64,000 nt of DNA, taken from the NCBI GenBank assembly GCA_017163975.1, contig JAFFSR010000237.1, positions 7,006,001-7,070,000 of the forward strand. The letters are read 5' to 3'. The notes beneath the pieces are model-generated. The model did no database searches and was not told the origin of the DNA. It was given only the letters and a program-made list of their open reading frames with translations. Position 1 is the first letter of the stretch, and every line of letters starts with the position of its first letter. The position numbers were made by a program, and so were the translations under genes. Of this stretch, positions 49,601 through 57,307 are shown in pieces. The DNA is from Anastatus disparis (taxonomy: Eukaryota > Arthropoda > Insecta > Hymenoptera > Eupelmidae).

Positions 49601-52385
49601 AAAATTTTTCAATATAATATTAAATATTTTTAAAATAAATTCGTTTCATTTATCTTCATTTATAAATTAAAATAATACATAGACAACAGACTATTAGGAT
49701 GATCAATAAAATGTCGCCTCCGAAAGATTAATCCTGTTTTCAATATATAATGTTCTCGTTGAGTGCATGTTATACATCAAAGCATGTATGTGTACATAGA
49801 ATGCCATGCAAAATTTCGTATGCTTTTGTCTAAAGCTAAAAGCCTAGAATTAATTGATTTTATCAATTCGATAAATCGAAGCTAAACGATGAATCATTTA
49901 TAAATATAAATGAGAAAAATTTTTCATTTCGATACGAATTTTTAATGCTTTTTTTGGTTTTAAAATTTTATGAAAAAAAAACTGCGTTGGAAAATTCAGA
50001 TTTTGGAAAAAGTTTTTATCCTTTTTTATTTTAATTTAATGAAAAGTAAATATCTATATAATTTAATCAAAAACAAATAAATTAACCTTTATGAAATTTA
50101 GTTAAATTAAATTTTTATGAAATTTAGTTTAAGTAGAAAATCCACGGTAGAGTCAGACATGCATGTATTATTGTGTTTTAAAATTGAATTTAATTAAATA
50201 ATGTATTTTGATTTTTCAGGAATTGTTTAGTAGGAAAAGCTTACCATATTAAGATATCAGATTTCGGTACTGACAATGAATTATATGCCTGTGATTATTA
50301 CAAAGTTGATGGTGGTATACCTTTACCTGTAAGATGGATGGCCTGGGAATCTTTAGTTTTGGTATTAATAATTTTTTATATTTATAAATTCATGATTTAA
50401 TAAATTTCTTTTATATATTTATTCAGAATTTTTTCACACTTAAACCAATACATTTTTTTTAAATTTGATAAATTTTATAAAATAATAATTACAAAAATAT
50501 TAAATAAATAATTAAATTTAAATTTAATATCAATAAAATTAAAGCTATTAAATTACAATAAACATATTGATTATCAGCAAATTCCAGTATAATTAAGACT
50601 ATCCTTACAATTTTTCTAGGGCAAGTATACGACTAAAAGCGATGTGTGGTCGTTCGCTGTGACGCTTTGGGAGATTCTTAATTTAGGCAGACGAGTTCCG
50701 TACGAGCATTTAAGTGATCAAGAAGTTGTACGTAGATTGCGTGGCTTATGTCACGATTGCAGCGCAAGTGATGATGCTTCTCATCTCAAAAGTAGCGAAG
50801 AGGAAGAGGATGACGATGAGGATGAAAAGGTAAGATGAATTAATGTTTCCTCACACTTACTTTATATAAAGATGTTAATCGTCTATTTTTGTATTCAAAT
50901 AGATTTTATGAATTACATTATATTATTTATTTTAATATGAAAAATTCTACTTTAAAATTTTTTATTATATATAAAAATTGCTCGCGTTATTTTCTACTTT
51001 TTTATGATAAAAAATATATGTAAAAAGAGATTAAATACGTTTTAAAAGTAAAATTATTAACATTTTTAAGTGCAACATTTAAAGAGTAATAGAATTTGAA
51101 ATAAACTGTAAAGCTTGAAATTTCAAATATAAAAAGTAAGAAAATTGTTGCAGTTTTATTTTTTTCAATTTGAAAATTACGTTAACCCCCTTCTCATCCT
51201 TTAAAAAAAAAAGTTTTCTTTGAAAATTTACTACAGAATTTTTACGTCATGGCTGTTAAACCAACACAGAGCTTTTACAGTTTATGATAGCATAAAAACC
51301 ATACTTATCATTGGAAAATCTATAAAAAAGATTTTCAATCTGAAATTTATTATTTTAAGTGCACTTGAAAAAGAAAGAGAGCTTTTTTTTCTTCTTTTTT
51401 TATTGTTTTAATCATATTATATTATTTGTTCAATCAGTCAGAGGATGGAAAATTTTACGCTGTAGAAAGGAAATTTTAAGATATCAAATATTAAATTATT
51501 ATTGTAATTTAAATATCAACAAAAATAAATATAATTTTAATAATCATTTCAACTTAAGAGATATTAAAAATTTCTATTAATGATTTTACTGAATTCAAAA
51601 TTATATTGCAATAATCACGATAGGAACATTCTTGATTAAGATTATATTTTAGAATTCGTCGAATAGTTGATGAAATAATTTAAGAAATTAAAACTTCGAA
51701 CAATATTGTTCATTTAATTGTTTATAACGACGTTTCGACTCCACTATAGGAAATCCTTTCAAAGTTAAAACGGAAGTCAAATATCTCAAAAGGTCAAATT
51801 TTATTTATTAATTATGACTTTTTTAAATTTTTACAACCACTATTTTAACTTGAAAAGGACTTTTTAAGATGGGATCTTTTAAATAATTTTTTAAATTATT
51901 CTTGATTAGCATAACAACTTTTAACCCTTAAATGACACTAAGGGTTAAACAGACTTTAAGCTGTTTTTAAATGAATAAGTTAATTTTATTTTTGTTCCGT
52001 AAAATTTATTTATTTTTTTAATTTTTTTTTATCTTAATAAATTTCCATTTTATGGACCATTTCATTTTTTTTACAAAAAAACCTTGAAAAACATTTTTGA
52101 ATAAAAATATTAATAGTTAAATTTTAAAGCATGTTATTAAATGGTTAATATTATTTAAATATTTTTCCAAACTATTAGTAAATATCCCAATGAAAATAAA
52201 TAAAATATTTATTTTTTCAGCTATGCCGTAAATTCGAACAACTATCAAAGCCAACAGCCAGCTCAAAGGACATCTACGATCTAATGTGCGAATGTTGGCG
52301 CAGAGACGAGTCGGAAAGGCCGACGTTCCGCGAGATATCATTATTCCTACAACGCAAAAATCTTGGCTACGCACCGACCTCCTGA
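55..52385 (+). CDS. Ddr: Discoidin domain receptor-like receptor tyrosine kinase, 3' part (10 exons)
   Basis: Spliced gene, cut by the left window edge. Exons: 55-394, 4232-4422, 6200-6426 (or 6203-6426), 33872-33994, 35205-35314, 40096-40296, 41061-41153, 50220-50361, 50620-50829, 52221-52385; phases agree at every junction and give 599 codons plus TGA. Order: stalk, transmembrane helix (195-263), juxtamembrane region with the DYQEP motif seen in DDR1/DDR2, Ser/Gly-rich linker, kinase domain. Kinase motifs seen: VAVK lysine (35280-35282), HRDLATRN (from 41134), DFG (from 50260), activation-loop YxxxYY, WMAWES, SDVW, CWRRD near the C terminus. DDR kinases bind collagen through a discoidin domain at the cell surface; that domain is not in the window. 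Insects have two DDR-like genes and I cannot tell which this is. Odd points: Ala replaces the first glycine of the nucleotide loop, Asp replaces the helix-C Glu, and there is an acidic insert in the C-lobe. Confidence 0.95.
1045..1239 (+). repeat. tRNA-derived SINE, copy 1
   Basis: The head has a pol III A box (TGGCTCAGTCGGTAGAGC) and B box (GTTCGAATCC). A tRNA-unrelated body follows, with the motif CCTCCGTCGTTAGTTAGCAT, ending in GACGTTAAAT and an A-run. The anticodon arm is poorly paired, so it is not read as a working tRNA. Four other copies or fragments lie in this window. Confidence 0.82.
2035..2113. repeat. TA dinucleotide microsatellite
   Basis: Almost pure TA repeat of about 79 bases. 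Confidence 0.97.
2574..2673. mobile_element. Short MITE, termini TACCCTGG/CCAGGGTA
   Basis: About 100 bp with inverted ends (CCCTGGTA, then AAATTTAAC on one side and GTTAAATTT on the other). Internal inverted GGTTGGTTAA/TTAACCAACC repeats; TA at both borders fits a Tc1/mariner-type target. Related ends occur at 9496-9653. Confidence 0.65.
4232..4422 (+). CDS. Ddr: Ddr exon 2 of window: juxtamembrane with DYQEP motif
   Basis: A long T-tract and AAAAAAAG precede the start. The exon encodes a tyrosine-rich segment containing [10 protein letters not shown] and [13 protein letters not shown] is conserved in the juxtamembrane region of vertebrate DDR1/DDR2, which makes this a good exon. The donor GTGAGT at 4423 leaves phase 1. 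Confidence 0.92.
4423..6199 (+). other. Ddr intron
   Basis: AT-rich intron of 1.8 kb. I see no gene or clear element in it; there is a weak inverted repeat near 5390-5550. It ends in a pyrimidine tract and a CAGCAG acceptor. Confidence 0.75.
6200..6426 (+). CDS. Ddr: Ddr exon 3 of window: Tyr motif and glycine-rich linker
   Basis: The acceptor is a tandem CAGCAG, so the exon can start at 6200 or 6203; both keep frame and differ by one alanine. It encodes [19 protein letters not shown], then a low-complexity linker of glycine runs and serines. It ends in phase 0 at AAAAAG/GTAAGA. The next intron is 27.4 kb and hosts the GMC gene cluster. Confidence 0.93.
7189..7280. repeat. Left hairpin of the palindrome-rich element
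   Basis: Imperfect long hairpin: GGACA-AAAGGCTTTTT-ACGAAAC-GTTACAA pairs with TTGTAA-GTTTCGT-AAAAAAGCCT-TGTCC. The apex is CCTCGCCTTCGGCTCGG. Confidence 0.75.
7918..8657. mobile_element. TA-flanked MITE nested in the palindrome-rich element
   Basis: Inverted termini GGGTAGATGTGGGTATT and AATACCCACATCTACCC, each bordered by TA. The inverted match extends past the termini (ACAGCGG against CCGCAGC). 740 bp, AT-rich interior, no coding frame. It splits the host element, so it arrived later. Confidence 0.72.
8826..8902. repeat. Right hairpin of the palindrome-rich element
   Basis: GGCTCAT...ATGCGCGTGT...TTTGCTTTG pairs with CAAAGCAAA...ACACGCGCAT...ATGAGCC. The apex is CTCGGCTGACGCCTCT. The stem shares only the AGGCT/AGCC edge with the left hairpin. 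Confidence 0.75.
9424..9477 (-). repeat. Possible Penelope-like element end fragment
   Basis: The minus strand reads ...GAGCCGAAACGTTGTTGTTAT, resembling the conserved GAGTCGAAACGTCGT end of Penelope-like retroelements, which can carry hammerhead-like folds. A second, better match is at 51718-51768. Only a scrap; no reverse transcriptase is present. Confidence 0.3.
9496..9653. mobile_element. Short MITE, ends CCCTGGTAGAAAT/ATTTCTACCAG
   Basis: Inverted ends CCCTGGTAGAAATG and CAATTTCTACCAGAG, about 158 bp. An internal repeat of CATTTCTACTGG lies near 9602. Its ends resemble those of 2574-2673, so it is probably the same family. Confidence 0.5.
13643..16524 (-). CDS. GMC oxidoreductase, glucose dehydrogenase-like (GMC-1)
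   Basis: Two exons on the minus strand, 14755-16524 and 13643-13825, 650 codons. GMC enzymes use FAD to oxidise alcohols or sugars; insect members are often secreted. Start ATG at 16524; hydrophobic signal peptide (residues about 5-22, ending near GTNC). FAD fold [20 protein letters not shown], signature 1 [13 protein letters not shown], signature 2 [16 protein letters not shown], active-site His in [10 protein letters not shown]. The donor CAA/GTAAGT at 14754 joins a last exon starting [16 protein letters not shown] and ending the GMC_C domain with [13 protein letters not shown]. The C terminus (about 20 residues past RYNG) is longer than in its neighbours. This is the most divergent copy of the cluster. 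Substrate not predictable; it lacks the hallmarks that would name it Gld itself. Confidence 0.93.
14052..14165 (+). repeat. 5S rRNA-like sequence (SINE3-type head or 5S pseudogene)
   Basis: GTTAAGGAGCTTTGGGCCTG and TACTTGAATGGATGACCGC match the internal promoter region of eukaryotic 5S rRNA (TTAAGCAGC-TCGGGC and TACTTGGATGGGGGACCGC). The start GTTGTCGGAGC is in the right place for a degraded 5S 5' end. The less AT-rich sequence continues to about 14420, which would fit a SINE body. Lies in the GMC-1 intron. Confidence 0.62.
16525..18197. other. Spacer between GMC-1 and GMC-2, with one MITE
   Basis: 5' flank of GMC-1 and 3' flank of GMC-2, AT-rich. The only structured element seen is the TTAA-flanked foldback at 17588-17969. 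No TATA box could be singled out in such AT-rich sequence. Confidence 0.7.
17588..17969. mobile_element. TTAA-flanked foldback MITE
   Basis: 382 bp, an inverted repeat over almost its whole length. Ends TTAAGGGGATGTAAAA and its partner TTTTACATCTCCTTAA; the next bases GACACTACACCTGTACT also pair. TTAA at both borders fits a piggyBac-type target, but the terminal bases are not typical piggyBac, so the superfamily is uncertain. Confidence 0.7.
18198..20590 (-). CDS. GMC oxidoreductase, glucose dehydrogenase-like (GMC-2)
   Basis: Exons 18815-20590 and 18198-18338 on the minus strand, 638 codons. ATG at 20590 begins [17 protein letters not shown], a clear signal peptide. FAD motif [17 protein letters not shown], signature 1 [13 protein letters not shown], signature 2 [16 protein letters not shown], active-site His in [10 protein letters not shown]. 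The donor CAA/GTAAGG joins the last exon [16 protein letters not shown]...[14 protein letters not shown], ending KKWNKYL. It is the intact counterpart of the broken copy at 24886-26801: both begin MGVK and their upstream sequences match for several hundred bases. Several N-glycosylation sequons fit a secreted protein. FAD-dependent oxidation is known for the family; the substrate is unknown. Confidence 0.93.
20591..21480. other. GMC-2 5' flank and GMC-3 3' flank
   Basis: AT-rich spacer without a gene. It is alignable by eye with 26802-27768, for instance AATACAACTGTCTGGTTTGT and AGGCTGTGTGCGTGATTAAT in both, which shows that the duplicated unit included this spacer. Confidence 0.75.
21481..24522 (-). 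CDS. GMC oxidoreductase, glucose dehydrogenase-like (GMC-3)
   Basis: Exons 22714-24522 and 21481-21615 on the minus strand, 647 codons from the first ATG (24522). A second ATG two codons later matches the start of the paralogue GMC-5 and may be the real one. A short lead [10 protein letters not shown] precedes the signal helix [21 protein letters not shown] motif [46 protein letters not shown] and [10 protein letters not shown] are all present. The last exon begins [16 protein letters not shown] and ends KRKWNK. It is very close to GMC-5 in coding sequence, intron and flanks, so they are a recent duplicate pair. Confidence 0.93.
24523..24885. other. GMC-3 5' flank up to the duplication breakpoint
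   Basis: The first 200 bases or so match the 5' flank of GMC-5 (31389-31600), for example CAACTGTTTCGAAAGTACTATCTA. Homology stops near 24745. Truncated GMC sequence begins at about 24886, so the junction of the duplicated unit lies in between. Confidence 0.65.
25206..26243. mobile_element. 1.04-kb inverted-repeat element with tandem subterminal repeats
   Basis: Ends CGTTTGCTTGGAGG and CCTCCAAGCAAACG, flanked by ATAT on both sides (likely target duplication). Each terminal arm is about 130 bp and holds just over three tandem copies of a 28-bp unit starting GGACACGTCAAATTATTGTA. The interior is AT-rich, has no transposase frame, and contains a second, perfect hairpin element (25986-26090). 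It interrupts the GMC-4 pseudogene; GMC-2 shows the empty site. Confidence 0.85.
25986..26090. mobile_element. TA-flanked near-perfect hairpin MITE
   Basis: 105 bp, arms of about 44 bases beginning GGGTCTGAGTCCCGGTTACT and ending in its complement, with a loop of about 16 bases. TA borders both sides. Nested inside the 25206-26243 element. Confidence 0.85.
26802..27768. other. Duplicated spacer upstream of the pseudogene
   Basis: Matches 20591-21480 with small changes, so the pseudogene's old promoter region and the GMC-5 3' flank are duplicates of those of GMC-2 and GMC-3. No gene here. Confidence 0.75.
27769..31388 (-). CDS. GMC oxidoreductase, glucose dehydrogenase-like (GMC-5)
   Basis: Exons 29586-31388 and 27769-27906 on the minus strand, 646 codons. 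ATG at 31388 begins [11 protein letters not shown], then a signal helix as in GMC-3. FAD motif [17 protein letters not shown] and [13 protein letters not shown] are intact. Signature 2 reads [16 protein letters not shown], with Arg where the paralogues have Gly (GVGP). Active-site His in [10 protein letters not shown]. The last exon starts [16 protein letters not shown] and ends KRKWNKY. The intron is longer than that of GMC-3 because of a microsatellite and a palindrome-rich insertion (28983-29560). Frame and splice sites are intact, so it is called functional. Confidence 0.93.
28150..28228. repeat. Compound CA/CG/TA microsatellite
   Basis: Runs of CA, then CG, CA and TA dinucleotides in the GMC-5 intron. 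Confidence 0.95.
28983..29560. mobile_element. Palindrome-rich element, copy A
   Basis: First part: inverted ends ATTTTATGTCC-TCGTAGGCCGTAT (28983) and ATACGGCCTAC-TTCGGACATAAAAT (ending 29387), with a hairpin at 29099-29134. Second part: long foldback 29392-29555 whose apex is GGGCGCGCTTCGCGCGCCC inside CGCTTGAGC/GCTCAAGCG. Missing from the matching intron of GMC-3, so it inserted after the gene duplication. No coding frame. Confidence 0.72.
31389..33871 (+). other. Right part of the 27.4-kb Ddr intron
   Basis: GMC-5 5' flank, then AT-rich intron. A less AT-rich block at 32600-32880 gives open frames but no recognisable protein. It ends with the TTTTAG acceptor of the kinase exon at 33872. 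Confidence 0.7.
33872..33994 (+). CDS. Ddr: Ddr exon 4 of window: start of kinase domain, nucleotide loop
   Basis: The acceptor TTTTAG precedes 33872. The exon encodes the lead-in [12 protein letters not shown] and the loop AEGAFGS. DDR and other kinases usually have GEG.FG here; the codon at 33974-33976 is GCA (Ala). The exon ends in phase 0 at GGATCG/GTATGT. Confidence 0.95.
34577..34621. repeat. TA dinucleotide microsatellite
   Basis: About 45 bases of TA repeat in a Ddr intron. Confidence 0.95.
35205..35314 (+). CDS. Ddr: Ddr exon 5 of window: VAVK lysine
   Basis: Begins VYIAEAEG and contains [11 protein letters not shown]; the catalytic Lys is at 35280-35282. The acceptor is ...GAAG and the donor is GTAAGT. 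It ends in phase 2. Confidence 0.95.
40096..40296 (+). CDS. Ddr: Ddr exon 6 of window: helix C to hinge
   Basis: The acceptor TTGCAG precedes 40096. It encodes [20 protein letters not shown], then [20 protein letters not shown], the helix C, beta-4 and hinge region of a tyrosine kinase. The position of the usual helix-C Glu reads Asp (40112-40114). The donor GTATGT at 40297 leaves phase 2. Confidence 0.95.
40297..41060 (+). other. Ddr intron
   Basis: AT-rich; nothing recognised. Confidence 0.8.
41061..41153 (+). CDS. Ddr: Ddr exon 7 of window: helix E and catalytic HRD
   Basis: The acceptor CGTTTCAG precedes 41061. The exon encodes [20 protein letters not shown] followed by DLAT; the catalytic Asp is at 41140-41142. 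The donor GTGAGT splits the Arg of HRDLATRN, as is common in tyrosine kinase genes. A 9-kb intron follows. Confidence 0.96.
42906..42991 (-). repeat. tRNA-derived SINE, 3' tail fragment
   Basis: Has the T-run plus ATTTAACGTCGC and the GCGATGCTAATTAG-like body of the other copies. The tRNA-like head is missing. Confidence 0.7.
46481..47105. mobile_element. Palindrome-rich element, copy B
   Basis: Same plan as copy A. Inverted ends TTTATGTCG-TCGTAGGCCGTAT (46481) and ATACGGCCTACCAACGACATAAA (ending 46925); inner hairpins built on ACTCCCTTAGGGAGT (46580-46640); then a long foldback 46933-47100 with the same apex GGGCGCGCTTCGCGCGCCC. Shared blocks: CGTAGGCCGTATTCG, CTAAATTTGTAT, CGTAGGTTAGTGAAAA, CCTCATACGGCCTAC and the end ATATAACTAATAT. 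Stem sequences differ from copy A. Confidence 0.72.
47565..47755 (-). repeat. tRNA-derived SINE, copy 2
   Basis: Reverse orientation. B box complement GGATTCGAAC, A-box region near 47728-47750, tail complement ending at ATAACGCCGCTGTATTTATG. The open reading frame across it is an artefact shared with copy 4. Confidence 0.8.
50220..50361 (+). CDS. Ddr: Ddr exon 8 of window: DFG and activation loop
   Basis: Continues [17 protein letters not shown]. The activation loop keeps the DDR spacing Y...DYY (LYACDYYKV), then [12 protein letters not shown]. The donor GTATTA is weaker than the others but the frame demands it. Confidence 0.95.
50620..50829 (+). CDS. Ddr: Ddr exon 9 of window: helix F/G and acidic insert
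   Basis: The acceptor TTTCTAG precedes 50620. It encodes [20 protein letters not shown], the [11 protein letters not shown] helix-G region, a Cys/His/Ser stretch and a run [13 protein letters not shown] (50791-50829). The acidic run is absent from the vertebrate DDR kinases I know. The donor is AAAAG/GTAAGA, phase 0. Confidence 0.94.
50830..52220 (+). other. Last Ddr intron
   Basis: AT-rich. Contains the possible Penelope-like scrap at 51718-51768; nothing else recognised. Confidence 0.75.
51718..51768 (-). repeat. Possible Penelope-like element end fragment
   Basis: The minus strand reads GGAGTCGAAACGTCGTTATA, preceded by TTTGAAAGGATTTCC. It resembles the conserved terminal motif of Penelope-like elements and parallels 9424-9477. 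Short and degenerate. Confidence 0.35.
52221..52385 (+). CDS. Ddr: Ddr last coding exon: kinase C-lobe end and stop
   Basis: The acceptor TTTTTTCAG precedes 52221. It encodes the C-lobe end with [20 protein letters not shown], and stops after GYAPTS at TGA 52383-52385. The protein therefore ends right after the kinase domain, as in vertebrate DDRs. Confidence 0.95.
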   Translation, partial: LCRKFEQLSKPTASSKDIYDLMCECWRRDESERPTFREISLFLQRKNLGYAPTS

Positions 52386-53264
52386 TACTGAGAAAGGGAA
52401 TGCAGCGTAACTACTGTTAGCTGCAATCGTTCAGTTGCTGAACGTAATACAACTGCCGTTGAAATTGAAACTGCGGCCTCTTGATCCGAGGCCACGACTA
52501 CTACACTTGCCGATCATGACTTTTTTATTCGGCGTACTAAGATTTAAGTTTTTTTTTTAAACTTTTCATTGTTTCATTTTTTATTGAGTATCGACGTTTT
52601 TTTTTATTTAGTTTTATGAAGGATATGTAGGATATGTGTAAGAATGCTGTAACTGTGAAATAAGTTTTTTTGTAAATAATGTTATTTTATAAGGAATTTT
52701 TAGTAGTAAGAGATGATTATTTTAATTTTTAGAAGTTCTGATAAGTTTATCAAGATTTTTTCTATTTTAATTATTTTCATTCTTAAAATTTTAGTTATTC
52801 TCGTTTGCGTTTATTTCAAATTTTTATAATTCATTTTGTACTTTTGAAAACAATTTTTTCTTGCTATTTGTAAAGAGTATTGATATGAAATTTTATCATC
52901 CTGAAAGGTTTATTTTTTTAATAAGGTCGATGAAATTCGACGTAAATTTTAAATGTTGTACGATGTAAGCTAATGTAAAACAAAGAAAAAAAAATAAAGA
53001 AAAGATAAAAGCGAATTTTTCGAAATTATCTTTGCTAAATTTTAGTCATATAAAACATTCCTGTATCATTTGCCGAAAATTGTAACGTCATAAAAAGAAA
53101 AAAAAAATTTTATTCGGCGACTTAACGATACATCATTGTATTTAGGCTATTTATTATTAAGAGAATGGCGATAAAAAACGAAGGTATTTTCAATGGTATT
53201 ACATAAAAAAATTTATCAATGAAGAAAAAAATTTAAGAAAAGAAGGGTCGATAAGCGTTTTTCA

Positions 53265-53468
53265 ATTTTTTTTTTTTTATTTAACGTCCCTGTATTTATG
53301 CTATCATTTTGATGCTAATTAGCGACGGAGATCGTCAGTGTGTTTGTGAAGAAAGCACGTGTAATGTATAGTGGTGCTTGTATCATTCGGTCACCGAGAG
53401 CGGGATTCGAACTCGGAACCTCGAGATTACGAATCCATCACTCTACCGACTGAGCCACTGACAACCTC
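53265..53468 (-). repeat. tRNA-derived SINE, copy 3, with target duplication
   Basis: Best-preserved copy: complement of head GAGGTTGTCAGTGGCTCAG, B box GTTCGAATCC, and the tail T-run. The direct repeat CGTTTTTCAATTTT occurs at 53256-53269 and 53468-53481, the target-site duplication left by insertion. Confidence 0.88.
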
Positions 53469-56400
53469 GTTTTTCAATTTTAAAAAGAGCTTTACTTAAT
53501 TATGTAAGATACAAAAATTTTCTTCGTTTTCGTTTAAATTACTTAGTGGGTACATTAAAAAATGTATTAAAAAAACATAATGCGTCAAAATTGCGAAACA
53601 AAATTTTGATATCATTTTAAATAAAAAAATATAATATAGTTTATAAATAATTTTTAGAAAATCATTTGTTGTCTCAATGACACATAAGAAAAAAAATATT
53701 TCATTCATAAATAAAGTTTGATTCGTTTAGAAAAAAAATTCAATTAAAATAATTAATGAATAAGAGACCCTTAAATCAATAAAGGTATAATATATCTTGA
53801 GCGATAAAAGTTAACGCACCAGAAAAAAATTGTAGTATCACGGCTATGACACATCATAATGATAAATTTATGTAATAGGTGGGATCAATGAGAAACTAAG
53901 GATATCGATTGTAAATATAGAAATTTAAGAATTACATAGTATATATGGGAAAAAAATATGGCATCGCTATATATATATATTCATTTTAATCGAAATATTT
54001 TCTTCTCGATATCGTTTCTTTTATTTTTTCCTTTCATCCTCGTATACATAAAAAAATAAATAAATCCTCGTGTAATAAAAAATTTTATTTTCAATTTAAT
54101 TCATGAGAAGAAAAATAAAGCTATAATATCAGGATACGAACGAACACAGGGCAAAGGTTAAAAGAATAAAAGATTAAACAAAATATGAAATAACGAAACC
54201 GTTGACATATCGGACACAGTAAATTATTTTTCAATGAGATAAGAGACACGATTGATATATAGAGATTCTTTCATAAAAAGAAGAAAGAGAAAAAAAAATT
54301 GTCGCGTATAATAGGTATATATATATAAATGAATATAATATATGAACTAATTTAACGAGAGAGGAATTAGTAATTCTTAAGTGTAAACTAGTTATATAAG
54401 AATCGAGAAATCGTACATAAGATTATCATGTGCGCCGTATTCTTAATGAAAAAAAAAGAAGTAAATTTAAGTACGCTAGGAGATGTTACCGTTATTACAT
54501 TAAAATATTATTTATATAATTCGAATACGATCTATGTAAGGAATATAGCTAGTTTGGAAAAAAAAACATAGAAATATGTTATATATGAAAAAAAAAAATT
54601 ATATATATATTATATATATAAGAAAACGTATTTTAAGTGTAAGCATAACGCTGCCTTCGGCTAAAATTGTTGCCCCTAACTGCTATGTAACAAGTGAGGA
54701 GTATGTTAAGAAAGAATCAATTTTACAATTTTTTTTAGTACCCTTTTTAATTTAACGTTTTAATGATTAATATGTCTGTTTTGCTTATGAAATATAAAAA
54801 GGAAGATCATATTTCACTATAAAATAAAATAAATAAAATTTAAGAAATTATTTTTTAATTAAATTCAATTGATTTCTAGAACAATATTTAACATATATGA
54901 TTTTTCCATAACATACTTCTTAACTCTTTTACTCATGTGATAATTTGTATATCTCTGTGTACCTACTAATCTACGTCTAATGCCTAGAATGTCTATCAAT
55001 TTCAATTTCAAATTTAAAAAAAAACCAAAGGTAGACACTTGAAAAAAAAAAATATTTACTTCCGGTAGACGCTTTAGTTCAAACCAACCTGTTCACTTAC
55101 TGTTATATATGTGCCTATAATTTTTTGCCGACATTTCATTACATGTCGCGTGAATTATTCGAATTTGTATAATATATCAAGCAATAGATTATTGCATTAC
55201 ATATTAAAAAAAGGGAAAAAAACATAAAATGCGTATAACGTGTTTTCTCATTTTTTATTTCATAAAACTGAAAAAAAATGTGGTATCAACTGAAATCGTT
55301 AATAAAAAATTTGATTTCTTAAAAACCTAATTTTTTAAAGTAAAATTTAAACGATGAAACATAAAGAATAAAAATTTTACATTAGGCATTAAAAATTTAG
55401 TCTACTTATGTTTAAAATCTTTTTTCGTCTCATAACGTGATTTACCATTTTCTTTCACCTCTAATTCAAAAGTTTTTGTTCACAAAACAAAAATTTTAAC
55501 ATGTCATCGAATTTAGTAATTACTATAATTAAACTTATTGCTAATGGTATGTAAAATTGTTGCAAGAAAAAAAAAATAATAAATAATACTTCAATCATAT
55601 TGCGTCGCTTAAATAAATCATATGCATCGGTATGTTTGACAATCGCGCTTGAGCCTTGAGACTGACATATTACTTCGTTAATAACATTATATTCCATTTA
55701 TTAATTAGAAATGCATTTTTCAAAACGTTTGTTAGTTATAAAATGAATAAAAAAAACTTCATTTCATTATTTTATTGTTTTTCAAAAATTGGATGAATTT
55801 CGATTTACAGAATAATTTATTTGTATAATGTTCATTAAGCAATAAATTTAATAATTCAAGTAAATTTATCACATTTAAAAAAAATAGCGTCACTTTGGAA
55901 GAAAGTGTTTAACAACATAATGCACTGGTTATACCGTTTTAAAAACTATTGAAACTAAAATCTTCACTAATCATCAAATTATTTTTTTTACAACTGACTG
56001 TTTATAATTTTGTATGTAGTTTCTGTAAATATTCTAAAAAAAAAATACTATTGTCTGCGCCCTTTGCAATGTATCGGGGGATAAAAAAACATAGTGTAGA
56101 AGCATAATGATGTACAACGATTTAGAAACTAAACTGCCTGTATATTGTGACTACACTTTACAATAAATGAATAAATAAAAAAAAAACTGTTAATAGATTT
56201 ATGTATGTGTAAATATACGAAATAGGTAATAACTAGTCACCAATGACTCATTTCTTTTTTTTTAATTTGTTTCGTTTTAATTTTTACTGTATAATTGTTC
56301 ATGCTGAAAAACTACTATGTTCCGCTAAATAAATAGCTTTTTGTATTAGCCTATAAAGCTGTAATTGTAAGTTAACAAAATCCTTAATTAAAAAAAAAAA

Positions 56401-57307
56401 AAATAATCACCTTATACGAGGGACATATTTTGTTAGCTGTAATAACGAAGCTATTATTTAATGCCACTTTTGGCGATTACATATATTTTTTGTACCTACG
56501 GATGAACGTAGAAATCTTTTTTGAAAAAACTCGTTTTTTGTATGTATGTAATAAGTGAATTTGATTAAATATACTTTGATCAATGGTGCTTTGCATAAAT
56601 AAAAGTTTGTGTATGTATGACAATGAAAATAAAAAATGATTGAAAAAGAAAATGTATTGTAATAAATTTATGTGATCCAGTAATGATGCTTAATAAAAAT
56701 AAATTAAGAAAAAAAACTAGTTATAAATAAAACAACAAGTCTCTTGTTAAGGTAATGATTTTTGGAGCAATATTAAGGTGTTTAGAAGATGTCACTGGTG
56801 TAAATTGATTGATTATGTGCGCAAATTTGAGATTCATACATAAATGACTTTATTGATTTCTATATTAACATTTAAACAAGCTGAAATATTAAATTAACAA
56901 AGCTACAAAATTTGATCATTATAAAAGATTGATAAAAATAAAATTTCTATGCAATTTGTAAATATGATTATTTGAAAATAAATGTCGATATCTCAATTTT
57001 GCATAACGTAATCTATTTGGTCTTCTAACCCACTCGTCAGAATAATGTTATATTGTAATAAGACGAAAAAAGACACAACGGTACTAAAAGAAAATTTTGA
57101 TCACACGTGTCTTGAACGTCTTATGTCATTGTTATCACCGACGATATGATATGAAAAAAAAAAAATTATACATTACACTCAGTACGTTTTGAATTTGTAG
57201 TAATATAATGATAATTGAAATGTAATATGCAATAAATATGAAGGAGTAATAAATAAATTACTCAACAAGAAACGTTTTACTTTATTGCTTTCTCACAGAG
57301 TAAATGA

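Larger units (their letters stand above)
41154..50219 (+). other. 9-kb Ddr intron
   Basis: AT-rich intron with a SINE tail fragment (42906-42991), an isolated A-box-like sequence near 42629-42665, palindrome-rich element copy B (46481-47105) and a SINE (47565-47755). No nested gene found. Confidence 0.75.
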
